From: Lampropedia hyalina DSM 16112
Lineage (GTDB): Bacteria > Pseudomonadota > Gammaproteobacteria > Burkholderiales > Burkholderiaceae_C
DNA: 64,000 bases
Reading direction: 5' to 3'
Assembly: GCF_900129055.1 (NCBI RefSeq)
Contig: NZ_FQUZ01000004.1
Span: forward strand, 1-64,000
Shown: in pieces, positions 18,238 to 26,724 of the stretch
Layout of the letters: each line of letters starts with the position of its first letter
How positions within the stretch are numbered: the first letter of the stretch is position 1
Notes under the pieces: model-generated
What the model was told of the DNA's origin: nothing
Seen by the model: only the letters and a program-made list of their open reading frames with translations
Database searches by the model: none
Translations under genes and position numbers: made by a program

Positions 18238-18744
18238 ATGAGCCAGGAATCTTCCCATACCGTTTTTCTTCGATACCGGCAGGAGTTGCTGGCCTGGCTG
18301 ACGCAGCAGATGCAGGAGGCGGATCAGGCCAGAGATGTCGTGCAGGAGTTGTATCTGCGGTATGTGGATCATGCGGCCGCGCATCCGGTCGAGAATCCCA
18401 GGGCATACCTGTTCCAGATGGCGCGCAACATCCTGGTGGACATGGCCCGTCAGCAGCAGTCCCGGCAGACCGATCCGTTCACCCACGAAGAAATGGATGC
18501 CATCGGTATGGTCGATCCCAACCCAGGGCCAGAGCAGATTGCCGCAGGCAAGCAACGCTTGCGCTTGCTGGTTGCCTGTCTTGCAGAACTACCAGAACTG
18601 ACGCAGCAAATCTTCATACTCAACCGTGTGCATGAAATGAGCTACAGGGAGGTGGCCGAGCAGCTTGGCATTTCTGTCAGTTCCGTACAAAAGCATTTGG
18701 CAAAAGCGTTGCGCCATGTCATGGACCACATGAAGACGCACTGA
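18238..18744 (+). CDS. ECF sigma factor, FecI type
   Basis: This 168-residue protein has sigma region 2 (QARDVVQELYLRYVDHA, ENPRAYLFQMARNILVDMARQQ) and region 4 (LPELTQQIFILNRVHEMSYREVAEQLGISVSSVQKHLAKAL), the normal two-domain ECF plan. The motif HPVENPRAYLFQMARN is characteristic of FecI/PvdS-type iron-starvation factors. The ATG at 18238 is chosen since the upstream ATG at 18193 has a Shine-Dalgarno placed far too close. It is followed by fecR and then by a receptor gene whose product has an STN domain, so it should direct transcription of the receptor operon when the receptor is occupied. Confidence 0.92.
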   Translation: MSQESSHTVFLRYRQELLAWLTQQMQEADQARDVVQELYLRYVDHAAAHPVENPRAYLFQMARNILVDMARQQQSRQTDPFTHEEMDAIGMVDPNPGPEQIAAGKQRLRLLVACLAELPELTQQIFILNRVHEMSYREVAEQLGISVSSVQKHLAKALRHVMDHMKTH

Positions 18745-18880
18745 ATTCCATGAAACTACCCCATCCACTGTGGCACGTCACGTCCCTGAAACACCACTTC
18801 TCCACAGACTGTTACTTGGAAGGATGGCTTCAAACGTCTTCTTTGTATAAAAGCGTGTTCGTGCTCTGGGCACAACCATG

Positions 18881-18905
18881 AAGTGCATGGCATTTTCATG
18901 CACTT
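18881..18905. promoter_or_regulatory. Perfect hairpin between sigma and anti-sigma genes
   Basis: AAGTGCATG (18881-18889) and CATGCACTT (18897-18905) form a perfect 9-bp stem with a 7-nt loop in the 246-bp gap between the sigma and fecR genes. There is no T-run, so it is not a standard terminator. It could tune the ratio of sigma factor to anti-sigma. Confidence 0.4.
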
Positions 18906-18990
18906 GTGTACCAAGACCTTGAGTGCGTTGCAAAAGAAGAAATCGTTTGATTGCCAGGCCTTTTCAAAGAACAACCCCCACATTGACAAC

Positions 18991-20070
18991 ATGGCAAACC
19001 GCAACAACAACCGTGACCAGCAAAATGGCTCTGCCACCGGGCTGGATGACTCCATCGACACACAGGCCGTTGAATGGGTGATTGCCCAGGAGGCTGAGGA
19101 CTGGCCCCAGAGGCAGGCCATGTTTGAGCAATGGTTGCAGGTTTCGCAAGCCCACCGGCAGGCATACGCACGGGCCAGTCAAAGCTGGAACCTCGCCGCA
19201 CAATTGCGGCATATGCCGCAGCTGCTTGCTCCTTTGCCTGCTGTGCAGCCTGTTCATGGTGGAGACATGGCATCCACGGCAGGAAAAGACCATGCCTCAA
19301 AAGGTCATTGGTTTTCCTGGAATCGCACAGGACGTACTGGAGCATGGCTGGGTGCCATGCTCCTGGTATGGGTGATGGGCGCGGTCTGGATTGGGGGTGA
19401 TCCCTCCATCGCCATGCTGGCCGATCATCGAACAGGTATGGCAGAAACACGCCGTATTCTTCTGGATGATGGCTCTTTGGTGGAACTGGGGGCCGACAGT
19501 GCCATTGCCGTGAATTACGACGGCAGTGAACGGCGCATCGAGTTGCTCAGGGGGCAGGCATTTTTCAGTGCCACATCGACTGGCACTGCCCAGGCGGGAG
19601 AACGCCCTTTCATCGTCGAGGCTGGACAAGGACAGACGCGCGCCCTTGGCACGCAGTTCGTAGTGGAACGCCTGCCAGAAAAAACATGGGTGACAGGCAT
19701 TGAACACCAGGTGGAAGTGAGCCTGAAGGCAGCAGGTGACTTGGCTGGCGCACAAGCCGTGGTGCTATCGCCTGGCGAGAGCATTCGCTACGACCACCGC
19801 GGATTGGAGACCGTGCAAACCAGGGATGCCTCTCAGGCACTCGCATGGCAACGTGGTCTGCTGGTTTTCAACAATGAACCCCTGTCAGATGTGATCGCCC
19901 GTCTCGAACGCTACCAGCGTGGTCGTATCGTACTCGCCCGCAGTGCATTGGCTGGCAGGCCCATTAGCGCAGTTGTGCCACTCAACAATACCGAAGAGGC
20001 CTTGCAGTCCATTGCCGCCGAACTCGGATTGGAGGTACTTCAGCTTCCCATGGTGACACTGCTGCACTGA
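18991..20070 (+). CDS. FecR-type anti-sigma/sigma regulator
   Basis: This 359-residue inner-membrane protein passes the receptor signal to the FecI-type sigma factor. The cytoplasmic N-terminus has the DUF4880 pattern (IDTQAVEWVIAQEAEDWPQR, RQAYARASQSWN). One membrane segment follows at about residues 117-135 (WLGAMLLVWVMGAVWIGG). The periplasmic FecR domain has RILLDDGSLVELGADSAIAV and ALGTQFVVERL. A C-terminal STN-like module (LVFNNEPLSDVIARLERYQ to the end) should contact the receptor. Upstream ATGs exist to 18883, but 18991 places the DUF4880 domain normally. No strong Shine-Dalgarno is seen for either start. Confidence 0.88.
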   Translation: MANRNNNRDQQNGSATGLDDSIDTQAVEWVIAQEAEDWPQRQAMFEQWLQVSQAHRQAYARASQSWNLAAQLRHMPQLLAPLPAVQPVHGGDMASTAGKDHASKGHWFSWNRTGRTGAWLGAMLLVWVMGAVWIGGDPSIAMLADHRTGMAETRRILLDDGSLVELGADSAIAVNYDGSERRIELLRGQAFFSATSTGTAQAGERPFIVEAGQGQTRALGTQFVVERLPEKTWVTGIEHQVEVSLKAAGDLAGAQAVVLSPGESIRYDHRGLETVQTRDASQALAWQRGLLVFNNEPLSDVIARLERYQRGRIVLARSALAGRPISAVVPLNNTEEALQSIAAELGLEVLQLPMVTLLH

Positions 20071-20074
20071 GCGG

Positions 20075-20130
20075 GTCTGCCGCGATTGGTGGCAGACAGG
20101 CAGAAATCCCTGTGGCAGGTTCTGTTTTTT
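20075..20130 (+). terminator. Terminator-like double hairpin after fecR
   Basis: GTCTGCC (20075-20081) pairs with GGCAGAC (20091-20097). A second, bulged hairpin at 20101-20124 (CAGAA...TTCTG, inner CCTG/CAGG) is followed by TTTTTT at 20125-20130. This would separate the regulatory pair from the receptor operon, which then needs its own promoter in the AT-rich stretch 20131-20200. Confidence 0.6.
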
Positions 20131-20261
20131 ATCTGAAATATAAAAAATCTTCTTTCTCATTACTCTTTCTATTTTTGTCAAACGTCTTCTGAGTAGGAAT
20201 TGCTGATACCCCATCCAGTTGGTATCGGCAACCAGAACACAGAAATACAGAAAGACGCGAG

Positions 20262-23111
20262 ATGACAGGAAATCGATGTGCTGTTCCAGCAGGGGGTGCC
20301 AGTCCTGCTGGGACATGCACCATCCAACCAAGTACGGTACTGACTGCGGCGGTGTTGATGACCAGCATGGTATGGCTGCACTCGGCCCATGCGCAAGAGA
20401 TGCAGCCATCAGCGCGGCAGCAGACTTCCACCAGCCAGCCATTCACGATCCCCGCCTCCGACTTGGGAACGGCCCTGTTGCGAGCAGGAGCTATTGCAGA
20501 GGTACGCATTGTTTTTGATCCACGGCGGCTGGCCGGGATCGAAACCACAGGGCTTGCAGGCCGCTTCACGCTCGACGAGGCATTGAGCCGGTTACTGCAC
20601 GGAACCGGCTTGCGCCATCGCATGGATGAACAAGGTAGCGTCCGTTTGGAAGAAGCCAGTCCTGCCGCAGGCCTGAAGCAGCCAGCGGTAGCCAGCGAAG
20701 CAGTGCCACAGAGCCTCTTGGCTGCTGCACTGGATGAGGTGGTGGTAGTGGCACCGGCCGAGTTGGATCGTCCAGCCAAAGACGATGCCTATCGCGTGGC
20801 GCGTTCCACCAGCGTCATGACCCGCGACGACATCGAACGCTCCCGGGGTACCTCGGTGGGCGACATCTTCAAGGGAGCCACAGGCGTGCTCGTAGGCGAA
20901 AACCGCAACAGTGGTGGGCTGGACATCAACATACGCGGCATGCAGGGGCAGGGCCGCGTGCCCATCCTGGTCGATGGCGCACGGCAGGAAACGACCGTGT
21001 ACCGGGGATACAGCGGTGTGGCTTCGCGCAGTTACATTGATCCCGATCTGATTGGCGGCATTCAGATCGACAAAGGGCCAGTCATGTCGGCCGAAGGAAC
21101 CGGTGCCACCGGCGGCCTGGTGAGTATGCGCACCATCAATGCCGATGACATCGTTCAGCCCGGCAAGGATTTCGGCTTGCGTCTGCGCGGTCAGGCCATT
21201 GGCAACAACAGCGGTGCATCTGTTGCACCCGGTACATCTGCTGGCTTGTTCATGGGGAGGCCCGGAGATTCTGGACACGTCTATCGCACCGACTGCGTCA
21301 CCCCCAGTATCTGTACTCCCGCGCTGCCCAACGAATGGGGCCATCCTGAAGGCCGCAATCGCCCCAGCACCTTCGACTTCAAGAACTGGGCTGGAAGTGT
21401 TGCCGCAGCCAAACGACTGGAAACCATTGACCTCGTTGCCGCTTACGCACAGCGTCGCCAAGGCAACTACTACGCGGGCAAGCATGGCCCTACCGCGTGG
21501 ATGGATGTTTCAGACACCCGCAAGCTCCCGTTCTATACCGAGGTGCGCCCTGCCATTCAGGGGGCCACCATTTTTGAAGGGGGTGAGCGCATCCCAGGCT
21601 CCAATTTCCAAAGCAAGTCCGGGATGCTCAAAGCCAAAGCCTTCTTGCCCGCCGATCAGGAACTGGAACTCAGCTACCTGCGCTACAGCAGTGCCTACGC
21701 CGAGCTTATGCCTTCACAAATTCTGCGATTCAGTGGCCTCAATCCGGTTTCGCAGCCATACGATAGTGATGTCACCGTGGACACCTATACCAGCCGCTAC
21801 CGCTGGAACCCATCTGAAAACCCGCTCATCGACTTGCGCGCCAACCTCTGGCACACCTTCACCGATGCCAGCAACAACAATCCTTTTAGCGACGACCTGG
21901 ACGAAGGTACGCGCCAGGAATACCGTCGCACAGGTCTGGACGTGACCAACACCAGCACATTGCATCACCCCGGAAGATGGGGAGAAAGCCAGTTGCGCTA
22001 TGGCCTTTCCGTGCAATCAGAAGATGTGCGCTACGTGCTTCCTGAAGGTACACAACGAGCTGGAGGTCCCGCAGGTAACAATGGCGACCGCGATGAATAC
22101 AGTGCTTTCGCTGCCTGGCAGTACAAGCCTACGCCCTCAATCACCTTCGATGCGGGCCTGCGGCACACGCGTTTCAAGTCTTTTGACCTCCAGACGGTTT
22201 TCGATCCCACCAGCCCACGTTGCGTGGACACCGATGGTGATGGTACCTGCGACCCTCTGCCCCATCACAACAAGCGAAGCGGCACAGCCCCGATCGTCAG
22301 CCTGACCTGGGAACCGGGAAACAGTGGTTTGCAACTGTACGGCCGCTATGCCGAAGCCTATCGCATGCCCAGCCTATTCGAGAGTACCTTCAGTGCCAGA
22401 CCTGACATCAGCCTCAACCCGGAGCATGCCCGGAACAAGGAAATCGGAATCAACTTCCTCAAGGATGGCCTTCTGCGCAGCGGTGACAAGCTACGCCTGA
22501 AGTTTGCGTACTTCCGCAACCACACCAGTGACTACCTCACGCGCACTTCACCCAATCTGTGGGAAGAAGGCGTGGATGAAAACAGATTCATGGGCTTCAC
22601 CATGCGCAATATCGACAGCGCGGCATTCGGTGGGATTGAACTCTCTGGCTCCTACGACATGGGAGCCATCTTCACCGAATTTGGTGTCACCAAATACAAC
22701 CGGATCGAAATCTGCCATACCGGCAGCTACCGCATCTACCAGTGCAACAACTACGGCATTGCCAACAGCTACATCAACAACATGGTGCCGCCCAACTGGC
22801 ATGGCAACCTGACTCTTGGAACCCGCCTGCTGGAACGAAAACTGGTGCTGGGCGTGCGCGGCATCTTCATGGGCCAGCGCAACAACACCCCGCAATACAA
22901 CGACGACACCGACCACGGTTTCCTGAAGGTAGTGCCCTGGCATGCCTACCGCACATTCGATTTCTTTGCCAGCTACAAGGTCAGTGATCGCGTCAGCATC
23001 GACTTCAACCTCGACAACTTCACCGACCGCTACTACCTCGACGCGCTCAGCCTGGGGCTGATTCCTGCTCCTGGCCGCACCGCTCGCCTGGGTGTGACCT
23101 TGCAATTCTGA
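20262..23111 (+). CDS. hphR: TonB-dependent heme/hemophore receptor with STN signalling domain
   Basis: This 949-residue outer-membrane receptor starts with a signal peptide (TVLTAAVLMTSMVWLHSAHA, cleavage near residue 44). An STN signalling domain follows (about 57-130: FTIPASDLGTALLRAGAIAE, GLAGRFTLDEALSRLLHGTG), then a TonB box near 158-165 (DEVVVVAP), a plug with LDINIRGMQGQGRVPILVDGA and a long beta-barrel ending in GVTLQF. The segment YRMPSLFESTFSARPDISLNPE resembles the FRAP/NPxL motif of heme receptors. The STN domain and the fecIR pair upstream make it a transducing receptor. The specific link to the hemophilin-like protein rests on gene order (receptor, lipoprotein, hemophore, Slam), as in the Acinetobacter hph locus. 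The ligand is inferred. Confidence 0.87.
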   Translation: MTGNRCAVPAGGASPAGTCTIQPSTVLTAAVLMTSMVWLHSAHAQEMQPSARQQTSTSQPFTIPASDLGTALLRAGAIAEVRIVFDPRRLAGIETTGLAGRFTLDEALSRLLHGTGLRHRMDEQGSVRLEEASPAAGLKQPAVASEAVPQSLLAAALDEVVVVAPAELDRPAKDDAYRVARSTSVMTRDDIERSRGTSVGDIFKGATGVLVGENRNSGGLDINIRGMQGQGRVPILVDGARQETTVYRGYSGVASRSYIDPDLIGGIQIDKGPVMSAEGTGATGGLVSMRTINADDIVQPGKDFGLRLRGQAIGNNSGASVAPGTSAGLFMGRPGDSGHVYRTDCVTPSICTPALPNEWGHPEGRNRPSTFDFKNWAGSVAAAKRLETIDLVAAYAQRRQGNYYAGKHGPTAWMDVSDTRKLPFYTEVRPAIQGATIFEGGERIPGSNFQSKSGMLKAKAFLPADQELELSYLRYSSAYAELMPSQILRFSGLNPVSQPYDSDVTVDTYTSRYRWNPSENPLIDLRANLWHTFTDASNNNPFSDDLDEGTRQEYRRTGLDVTNTSTLHHPGRWGESQLRYGLSVQSEDVRYVLPEGTQRAGGPAGNNGDRDEYSAFAAWQYKPTPSITFDAGLRHTRFKSFDLQTVFDPTSPRCVDTDGDGTCDPLPHHNKRSGTAPIVSLTWEPGNSGLQLYGRYAEAYRMPSLFESTFSARPDISLNPEHARNKEIGINFLKDGLLRSGDKLRLKFAYFRNHTSDYLTRTSPNLWEEGVDENRFMGFTMRNIDSAAFGGIELSGSYDMGAIFTEFGVTKYNRIEICHTGSYRIYQCNNYGIANSYINNMVPPNWHGNLTLGTRLLERKLVLGVRGIFMGQRNNTPQYNDDTDHGFLKVVPWHAYRTFDFFASYKVSDRVSIDFNLDNFTDRYYLDALSLGLIPAPGRTARLGVTLQF

Positions 23112-23150
23112 CACTCCATTTTCACCAGTACACCAAGGAGATTGACAACC

Positions 23151-25643
23151 ATGCCTATCTTGAGAATGCGCCATCTACTGACAGGGCTGGGAACCGCCCT
23201 GTTCCTCGCCGCCTGCGGTGGCGGAGGCAGTGACGACGGTGGCGGCAATACCCCGCCTGTCGTACAGAAACCCACTGCCGTGGCAAACGCCGACCAGAGC
23301 CGCGTGCCCATCGGCACGCTGGTGACGCTGGATGGAAGTGGCAGCACCACCCCCAACAATGGGGCCATCACCTACCAATGGAGCCTGCCCGGCAAGCCCG
23401 GCGGCAGCACAGCGGAACTCTCCAGCAGCACCGATGCCAAGCCCGGCTTCACCCCCGACCTGCCCGGCGAATACATCGCTGCGCTGATCGTGAATGACGG
23501 AACTGCCAGCAGCGACAGCACCCGCGTGACCATCACCGCCACCAACCCGAACCCGCTAGCCGTCATCAGCCCTGAAACCCAGGGCGTGCTGCTGGGTACC
23601 ACCATCACGCTGGACGGCAGCAACAGCAATCCGCCGACGGGTGTGGACAAGAGCGAACTCCGCTACCAATGGAGCCTGACGGAACGCCCGGATGGCGACA
23701 GCGCAGAACTGCAAGGCACCGACACCGCTACCGCCAGCTTCCTTGCCTCGCAAGTCGGTATCTACAAAGCCAGGCTGAAGGTCAGCCACGGTGAGCGCAG
23801 CAGCGAGGCCGAAGCCACCATCACCGTCAATACCTCAAACAGTGCCCCTGTCATCTCGATCGACCTACCTGAAGGCACGGAACATGACTTGAATGGCAGC
23901 CCCATCGTCAAGGCCGTGCGCGGCAAAGCCCTGGTGCTGGACGGCAGTGGCAGCAGCGACCCCGATGGCGATGCTCTCAACTACCGCTGGAGCTTCCCCA
24001 GTGCTCTTGCTAACGGCGGTGTGTCCATTCCCTATGGAGCCAACCCTTCCATGCGCAACGCAAACAGCGCGATGGCCGAATTTGTTCCCGATGCTGCTGG
24101 CACTTACCACATCGACTTCACCGTCTACGATGCCAGCGTCGCTGCCACCCAGCGGGTGATCGTCAAGGTCACCAGACCCGAAGGTGCAGCCAATACTCCG
24201 CCGGTGGCTGTCATCGGTTCAGGCAATCCCATCGAATTTGAATATGGGGGCTACGTTTTCCCAGCCGCCACCCTATCCTACGATGTCGATGGTGATCCGC
24301 TGACCTATCAATGGGTCTGGTGGAACACGGCTACACCTAATGACAAGCAGCCCGGCGGAACCCTCTGGGCTGCGAATATGGGCAAAGACCTTCCTGTCGG
24401 TACTTATGAAGTTGAGTTGATTGTCAATGATGGTCAGGAAAGCAGTGCTCCTGTACGCGAGAAAGTCACTATCAAGATTGGTGCCAATACGGCACCCCCA
24501 AACCCCAGTACCAAAGTGGATATTGCCCGAGTGATGGTTAGTGAGACTATCACCTTTGATGGAAGCGGCAGTACCGACCGCAATGGCGATCAGATCGCCT
24601 ACCAATGGACGCTGGTTGATCGCCCTGATGGCAGCAACGCCGTATTGCAGAATGCAACCAGCGCATTGGCCTCTGTGGTAGCCGACCGCCCCGGCGTTTA
24701 TGCTGCCCGGCTTCAGGTAACTGACTCGCGTGGTGCTACCAACTACGCAAGCCCGTACGACACCGTAAGTGCCTTCGCCAAGGCAAAGAACAACCCGCCG
24801 GTGGTGGCCTATTTCTCACCATTCGGGGCTGGCAACAGCAAACCTGCGACAGACCAGCCTGTAATTCTGAATGACAGCGGGTCGACCGCCTATGGCAGTA
24901 CCGTCTGGCTCCGGGCATTCGACCCGGATCAGGACAGCCCACTGTATTTCATCATCACCCCTATCCAACAGCCTGGCAGCGATATCCAGCCCCGTTCCAA
25001 TTCAACGTCACCAGGCACACTTGTCGAAGCTTCACTGGGCACCATCAAAACACCCGGTGACTACGAAATCGAAGCTCTCGTCAGCGATGGTGTGGCCAAT
25101 TCCGAACCTCTGCGTCAGAGTTTTTCGGTTGTAAACCGAGCAGATTTTACAAGCTTGCTACTGGAACGCGCCAGCACCCCTACGCGCCATGATGCGTCAG
25201 GCCCCGGTGGGAATCCGCCTTCCTATTCGCAGCTTTTCTTCCCTTTAGTCGTCCATCAAGGCTTCCTGCCAGAAGGCTCCCTCCTCACTACTTTCTGGTA
25301 TCGCCTGACAGCCTTTGATCGTGACTACACCATCACCGACTTGGTCACGTCTTCGACGGACAACAGCCTCTTGCCAAGCTTCCGTGGCCTGCAAAACGGG
25401 CAAATTATCCGCAAAGGCCAGACCGTGGAATTCGTTTGGCATCGCCCCTTGTTGCCGAACGAAGCGGAACTGCCACAGAAGCTGCGAGAAATAGCATCGC
25501 AGTTCGGTAGCCATAGCAACGAGTACAAAAACGAAGTTACACGTCAGCAGAAGATTCTGAGCGACTACCAGTTCACAGGAACCTTCCGCATCGCGGAAAA
25601 GGAGAATTACACCTTCCGTATAGGGCACTTCGCTCAAGACTGA
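23151..25643 (+). CDS. Large lipoprotein with tandem PKD-like domains
   Basis: This 830-residue protein has a lipoprotein signal with lipobox LAAC (Cys22) followed by a Gly/Asp-rich tether. About six immunoglobulin-like PKD/K319L-type repeats run from residue 38 to about 660, each with a core such as YQWSLPGKPGGS, YQWSLTERPDGDSAEL, YRWSF, YQWVWW or YQWTLVDRPDGSNAVL and an end like PGVYAARLQVTDSRG. The C-terminal 170 residues show no repeat and end with a charged helix (LPQKLREIASQFGSHSNEYK) plus beta segments. The ATG at 23151 has AAGGAG ten bases upstream. It sits 39 bp after the receptor and before the hemophore gene. I know no described hph/Slam locus with such a protein. A role as surface heme or hemoprotein docking scaffold is inference. 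Confidence 0.85.
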   Translation: MPILRMRHLLTGLGTALFLAACGGGGSDDGGGNTPPVVQKPTAVANADQSRVPIGTLVTLDGSGSTTPNNGAITYQWSLPGKPGGSTAELSSSTDAKPGFTPDLPGEYIAALIVNDGTASSDSTRVTITATNPNPLAVISPETQGVLLGTTITLDGSNSNPPTGVDKSELRYQWSLTERPDGDSAELQGTDTATASFLASQVGIYKARLKVSHGERSSEAEATITVNTSNSAPVISIDLPEGTEHDLNGSPIVKAVRGKALVLDGSGSSDPDGDALNYRWSFPSALANGGVSIPYGANPSMRNANSAMAEFVPDAAGTYHIDFTVYDASVAATQRVIVKVTRPEGAANTPPVAVIGSGNPIEFEYGGYVFPAATLSYDVDGDPLTYQWVWWNTATPNDKQPGGTLWAANMGKDLPVGTYEVELIVNDGQESSAPVREKVTIKIGANTAPPNPSTKVDIARVMVSETITFDGSGSTDRNGDQIAYQWTLVDRPDGSNAVLQNATSALASVVADRPGVYAARLQVTDSRGATNYASPYDTVSAFAKAKNNPPVVAYFSPFGAGNSKPATDQPVILNDSGSTAYGSTVWLRAFDPDQDSPLYFIITPIQQPGSDIQPRSNSTSPGTLVEASLGTIKTPGDYEIEALVSDGVANSEPLRQSFSVVNRADFTSLLLERASTPTRHDASGPGGNPPSYSQLFFPLVVHQGFLPEGSLLTTFWYRLTAFDRDYTITDLVTSSTDNSLLPSFRGLQNGQIIRKGQTVEFVWHRPLLPNEAELPQKLREIASQFGSHSNEYKNEVTRQQKILSDYQFTGTFRIAEKENYTFRIGHFAQD

Positions 25644-25799
25644 TAACAACCAATAACGCGTGATTTGAAATCAAGAAGCAGAGCATTGACTCTGCCAAGT
25701 CGAGCCACGATGAATCTGTCTTCCCAATGCCAGCAATGGCAAAGGGGAGATATTCAGCAAACCTCGTGTGCCATGCACACATTTTTAGGAGCACTTACC

Positions 25800-26609
25800 A
25801 TGCGTAAAACTTTGATTGCAGCAGCAATGCTCGCTACCTTTGGCGTCACACAGGCGCAAACAACCAACGTGGACGGAGGTACAACAGCCTCCAGCATCAT
25901 CAGTGTGGGTATTTCAAACGTGAATGCACAACCTTTTGGTCCGCACAAACCAGGCTATCCCGGTGTCTCACCAGATGGAAGCAACTACATCGACCTGGAC
26001 GGTATTTCCACATCGAGCCGCTTTGTTGATACTGTTGCTGGCTTCAACCACTATTACCTCCCTGGTTACACACACACCGCTCCTGGGGGCGGTACTGTCA
26101 CGACTCATATCAACTGGGTCAGGATTCCTTCGGCTGGCGAAGATGTGTACTTTGGCCTTGCAACCAATCCTGGTAGCTCCTCTCACAACCATGCTGCCTA
26201 CCATGTCGGAGACCGGACCGGCTATGCTGTGCCAGCGTCGAATACCAGCTACTCGGTTGGTGGCTTGTTGGCGACTCCAGGAACGGCTGCTAACGATCCA
26301 GTCATTTTGACTGGTACGTTGTCGTATGTGGCTAGTTATGTTTCCGTGACTGGCACGCTGAGTGGTACGAACACGGGTTCAAGCACTGTGCACACTTTGG
26401 GAATCAGTGCCACCGACTTCAGTTCCAATGGCCCAGGTACTTTCAATGGAACTTCAACTTACAGCAGTAGTGCTGGTGCTAGTGGCTCCGGGGTTTCCAG
26501 CGGCCATTTCTACGGTAATGGTGTCGGTGCTGGCAACAGCACCATTGCCGGTATCGCAAATAGTACTTCCGGCGATGCTTACGTTGCTTCCTTCGGCGGC
26601 AAGAACTGA
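25800..26609 (+). CDS. hphA: Secreted hemophilin/TbpB-barrel-like protein, predicted Slam substrate
   Basis: This 269-residue protein has a clear Sec signal (KTLIAAAMLATFGVTQAQTT, cleavage after TQA near residue 19) and no lipobox, so it should be released rather than lipidated. The mature part is rich in Gly, Ser, Thr and aromatic residues. Its C-terminus follows the eight-stranded TbpB-like barrel pattern: short strands, then GVSSGHFYGNGVGAGNSTIA and a final AYVASFGGKN, as in transferrin-binding protein B and hemophilin. His residues in YNHYYL-like and SSHNHAAYH segments could ligate heme. The gene is visibly more AT-rich than its neighbours. A TAGGAG Shine-Dalgarno precedes it and a terminator follows before the Slam gene. 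Family assignment is by pattern and context, not by alignment. Confidence 0.72.
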   Translation: MRKTLIAAAMLATFGVTQAQTTNVDGGTTASSIISVGISNVNAQPFGPHKPGYPGVSPDGSNYIDLDGISTSSRFVDTVAGFNHYYLPGYTHTAPGGGTVTTHINWVRIPSAGEDVYFGLATNPGSSSHNHAAYHVGDRTGYAVPASNTSYSVGGLLATPGTAANDPVILTGTLSYVASYVSVTGTLSGTNTGSSTVHTLGISATDFSSNGPGTFNGTSTYSSSAGASGSGVSSGHFYGNGVGAGNSTIAGIANSTSGDAYVASFGGKN

Positions 26610-26675
26610 GCTTTCATTCCTGAAAGACTGTAAGAGCAGGGCTATCTGAAACAAGAGATTGACCCATGATGCTCC

Positions 26676-26705
26676 CAGAACCTGCTTTCGGGCAGGTTCT
26701 GTTTT
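26676..26705 (+). terminator. Rho-independent terminator between hemophore and Slam genes
   Basis: CAGAACCTGC (26676-26685) pairs perfectly with GCAGGTTCTG (26692-26701) around a 6-nt loop, followed by TTTT. It should lower transcription of the translocon gene relative to its substrate gene. Confidence 0.85.
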
Positions 26706-26724
26706 ATGGACTGGCACGCTTTTC

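Noticed and set aside
26659-26724. Longer N-terminus for the Slam protein
   Set aside because: The extension is encoded by the terminator hairpin after the hemophore gene and would place the signal peptide internally.
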